Source: Anaerolineaceae bacterium
GTDB taxonomy: Bacteria > Chloroflexota > Anaerolineae > Aggregatilineales > Phototrophicaceae
Direction of reading: 5' to 3'
DNA length: 64,000 nt
Assembly: GCA_007693385.1 (NCBI GenBank)
Contig: REDR01000131.1
Location: 1-64,000, forward strand
Below, one piece after another: positions 61,971 to 64,000 of the stretch; positions within the stretch are counted from its first letter, which is position 1, and every line of letters starts with the position of its first letter. The notes beneath the pieces were generated by a model. It ran no database searches and was not told the origin of the DNA. It saw only the letters and a program-made list of their open reading frames with translations. Position numbers and translations under genes: made by a program.

Positions 61971-63302
61971 ATGACCGTTTTTGATGGCAAGCGATTGTCG
62001 GCGGAAATACTACGGCTTGATGTGGACGGATTACGGCGCGGATTCTATGCAGACCGCTACTTCGTCAACGTGGCGAACATTCTCGCGGAACTGAGGACGG
62101 CGGGGTATCGTTACCCGGATAATTCGCCGCGTGGCGTGTCGGCGGAGGGCTTCGCGGTGGGCGATGTCGAAGTCGAAGCGCAGATATTCACGCGGCGTCA
62201 GCCTTCGGCGCTGATCGCTGGCGTGGATGTCGCCTTGCAGATTCTACGACACTGCGCCGGATATTTTGAAGGGGAGCGCTTCGTCCCAACATGGGATGAC
62301 CTGCATGTGCAAGCGCTGGCTGATGGCGAGATGACGCGCTATGACGGCGATCCGCTAAACGTCCAGCCGGTCATGCGGATTCGCGGGCATTATCGCCATT
62401 TCGCATTGCTGGAGACGGCATTGCTCGGCTATCTGACGCGGGCGACGCGGGTCGCCTCGCAGGTGTATGACGTGTTACGGGCGGCGGATGGCAAAGAGAT
62501 ATTGTTTTTTCCGGCGCGGTTTGACCTGCCCGCCGTGCAAAGTCTGGACGGCTACGCTTATTGGTTGGCGGTGGCGCGTTACAATCAGGGTGCGCCGACT
62601 CCGGTCAGGCCGCTAGTCAGCACCGACGCGGGCGCGGCGTGGTGGGGGGGAAGCGGCGGCGGGACGATGCCGCACGCGCTGATCGCCTGTTTTCTGGCGG
62701 ATACGGCCGAATCGATGATCGCTTTTGCGCGGCACATGCCGCCCGATATGGCGCGTATCGCACTGGTCGATTTCAATAATGATGTGGTCGGCGACTCGTT
62801 GCGCGTGCTGGATGTGCTGTGGCCGGAATACAGCGCGGCTTATCAGCGCGGCGATGAGGCGGAAATGCGGCGCTGGTCGCTGGATGGCGTGCGGTTGGAT
62901 ACTGCTAGCGGTATGCGCGATATTTCGCTGGTATCGGAAGATGCAACCGGCGTCAGCTCGCAGTTGGTGCGCTTGGTGCGCGAAGCGCTCGACAACGCTT
63001 ACACGCGCTGGGATGTCGCATCGCAGATGCAGACCGTCGCCCGTGAATTCTGCGAACGGGTGAAGATCGTCGTCTCTGGCGGGTTCAACACGGAACGCAT
63101 CCGGCGCTTTGAGGCGGAGCGCGTGCCGGTTGACTCTTACGGCGTCGGCTCAACGTTGCTGGCGAATCGTGGCGATACCGACTTCACGCAGGATATTGTG
63201 CGCGTCAAAATCGATGGGCGCTGGGTGGATATGGCGAAGACCGGACGCGCCCCGAACGATCACCCCGACCTGCAAGACATAGATTTAGGAGCGTTAACCT
63301 GA
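61971..63302 (+). CDS. pncB: Nicotinate phosphoribosyltransferase
   Basis: 443 residues. The type II PRTase layout is present: LRRGFYADRYFVNVANIL near the N-terminus, MRIRGHYRHFALLETALLGYL, the SGGGTMPHALIACF loop, ALVDFNNDV with the metal/PRPP acidic residues, and IVVSGGFNTERI for the phosphate. It makes NaMN from nicotinate and PRPP in NAD salvage. AAGGGTGA precedes the ATG. Its stop overlaps the next gene as TGATG. Confidence 0.88.
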   Translation: MTVFDGKRLSAEILRLDVDGLRRGFYADRYFVNVANILAELRTAGYRYPDNSPRGVSAEGFAVGDVEVEAQIFTRRQPSALIAGVDVALQILRHCAGYFEGERFVPTWDDLHVQALADGEMTRYDGDPLNVQPVMRIRGHYRHFALLETALLGYLTRATRVASQVYDVLRAADGKEILFFPARFDLPAVQSLDGYAYWLAVARYNQGAPTPVRPLVSTDAGAAWWGGSGGGTMPHALIACFLADTAESMIAFARHMPPDMARIALVDFNNDVVGDSLRVLDVLWPEYSAAYQRGDEAEMRRWSLDGVRLDTASGMRDISLVSEDATGVSSQLVRLVREALDNAYTRWDVASQMQTVAREFCERVKIVVSGGFNTERIRRFEAERVPVDSYGVGSTLLANRGDTDFTQDIVRVKIDGRWVDMAKTGRAPNDHPDLQDIDLGALT

Positions 63303-64000
63303 TGAGCGATAGCGACGCCGACAAAAGCGAAGGCCGCCGCCTGATAGATACATTGCGCGACATCAACCGCGACGCCGACAAAGGCCGCGAACCGGCATTC
63401 TTGCCAGCGCGGGACGGACGGCGACAAGTCTCGATCAGCGCGTTAGTCGAACGCATCATCGACCAGTTCATCGCCGAGCATGGCGAACGCGAATCCGACG
63501 CGGTGCAACGTGCCGTCACCACCACCGAGCGCATCAAGCTAGTGAAAGCGGTGGCCGAATATGTCATCGCGCTGGAGTCGATACAGGTCAGCGACGCGCA
63601 AAAAGCGCGGATTATCCGCCGCGTGTACGCCGAAATGTTCGCGTATGGTGCGCTGGATGATCTGATAAACGATCCGCAAATCACCACCATCACCATCGAA
63701 GGCGCGGACAAAGTGGCGATCCGGCGCGGGCACGGCGAACTCAAACCGGCTCAGCCGCTATTTGATGACGAAGCGCACCTCAAACGCATCATCCGCCGCT
63801 TGTTGGAAGACGCGGGCGCGTCTCTGCGTCCTGATGTGCCGATGATCGAAACCGGCCTGATGATTGACGGGCGACGAGTCAGTTTGAACGCGGTGTTGCC
63901 ACCGGCCACCGTGTTGATCTCCGCCGATTTGCGCCTGCATCCTCCCGAACCGCCGACGCTGGACGCGCTAGCGGAAGATTGGGCGATGCCGCCCGCCGCA
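63302..64000 (+). CDS. CpaF/TadA family secretion ATPase, N-terminal part (cut by window end)
   Basis: 233 residues are visible; the frame stays open to the end. The N-terminal region is charged (DSDADKSEGRRLIDTLRDINRDADKG). Then comes the family's conserved segment FAYGALDDLINDPQITTITIEGADKVAIRRG, followed by FDDEAHLKRIIRRLLEDAG and PMIETGLMIDGRRVSLNAVLPP. This is the N-terminal domain of type IV/Tad pilus ATPases. The Walker motifs lie beyond the window, so activity cannot be checked. The ATG overlaps the upstream stop by one base. Confidence 0.82.
   Translation, partial: MSDSDADKSEGRRLIDTLRDINRDADKGREPAFLPARDGRRQVSISALVERIIDQFIAEHGERESDAVQRAVTTTERIKLVKAVAEYVIALESIQVSDAQKARIIRRVYAEMFAYGALDDLINDPQITTITIEGADKVAIRRGHGELKPAQPLFDDEAHLKRIIRRLLEDAGASLRPDVPMIETGLMIDGRRVSLNAVLPPATVLISADLRLHPPEPPTLDALAEDWAMPPAA

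Overview
This 64 kb window reads as a chromosomal segment of a free-living bacterium. GC content looks to be near 60% by eye. Genes are packed tightly, with many 1-20 bp overlaps of the ATGA and TGATG kind. I see no insertion sequences, phage genes, CRISPR arrays or rRNA operons. The gene content suggests Chloroflexota, perhaps Anaerolineae-like. It includes secreted SH3-domain proteins with Thr/Pro-rich or Glu/Val-rich linkers, a DUF4397 protein, a DUF3662-FHA/TM-FHA pair, a PSP1 (RicT-type) protein, PolX with a PHP domain, Bacillus-like heme A synthesis, RqcH and a CpaF-type ATPase. The phylum is an inference, not something I could test here.

Layout. At 1-1.7 kb there is an SH3-domain exported protein (cut by the window edge) and a lipoprotein. 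At 1.87 kb there is tRNA-Arg(CCG) with promoter and terminator. At 2-7.5 kb a glycan cluster holds a GH-A-type hydrolase, a family 3 solute-binding protein, two GT4 enzymes and one GT9. At 7.5-13.4 kb, leftward, are PPK2, RqcH, a diheme membrane cytochrome c, heme O synthase, heme A synthase and a small membrane protein. At 13.5-16.4 kb are a sensorless histidine kinase, a leaderless BtuF-like protein and purA. At 16.7-22.2 kb, rightward, are a PSP1-domain protein, two tandem M20D amidohydrolases, an S51-like protein and aspartate kinase.

At 22.3-42 kb one strand carries glnA followed by a nearly complete aromatic amino acid block. The trp operon (trpE, an altered histidine phosphatase, trpG, D, C, F, B, an alpha/beta hydrolase, an unknown small gene, trpA, an unknown gene) leads directly into the aro operon (aroH, aroF, tyrA, aroA, aroE, aroC, aroK, aroB, aroQ). 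Together these encode all seven shikimate steps, all of the tryptophan branch and the prephenate dehydrogenase route to tyrosine. No prephenate dehydratase is present.

The strongest regulatory finding is that the two halves of this block appear to be controlled by two different attenuation mechanisms. trpE is preceded by a T-box leader with a UGG (Trp) specifier and a UGGC acceptor-binding bulge that matches the G discriminator of tRNA-Trp. aroH is preceded by a 35-residue leader peptide, absent from the ORF track, containing the run FAYYYFYF. An antiterminator-capable segment and a strong intrinsic terminator follow it, which is the architecture of ribosome-mediated attenuation sensing Phe and Tyr. 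Each leader starts from a promoter with a TTGACA -35 box.

At 42.2-47.2 kb are PolX, a TM-SH3 protein, an RlmI-like methyltransferase and two FHA proteins. At 47.3-50 kb, leftward, is the conserved rpsF-ssb-rpsR operon with a parvulin foldase behind it; its bS18 has an unusual Gly/Arg-rich N-terminus. At 50-56.8 kb is a surface glycan cluster: an O-antigen ligase-like protein, a GT4, a GT2, TatD, and Gmd plus Rmd for GDP-deoxyhexose synthesis. At 56.9-59.5 kb is a large DUF4397/SH3 protein. At 59.6-61.9 kb are S-adenosylhomocysteinase and a PfkB kinase. At 62-64 kb are nicotinate phosphoribosyltransferase and the start of a CpaF/TadA ATPase gene cut by the window end.
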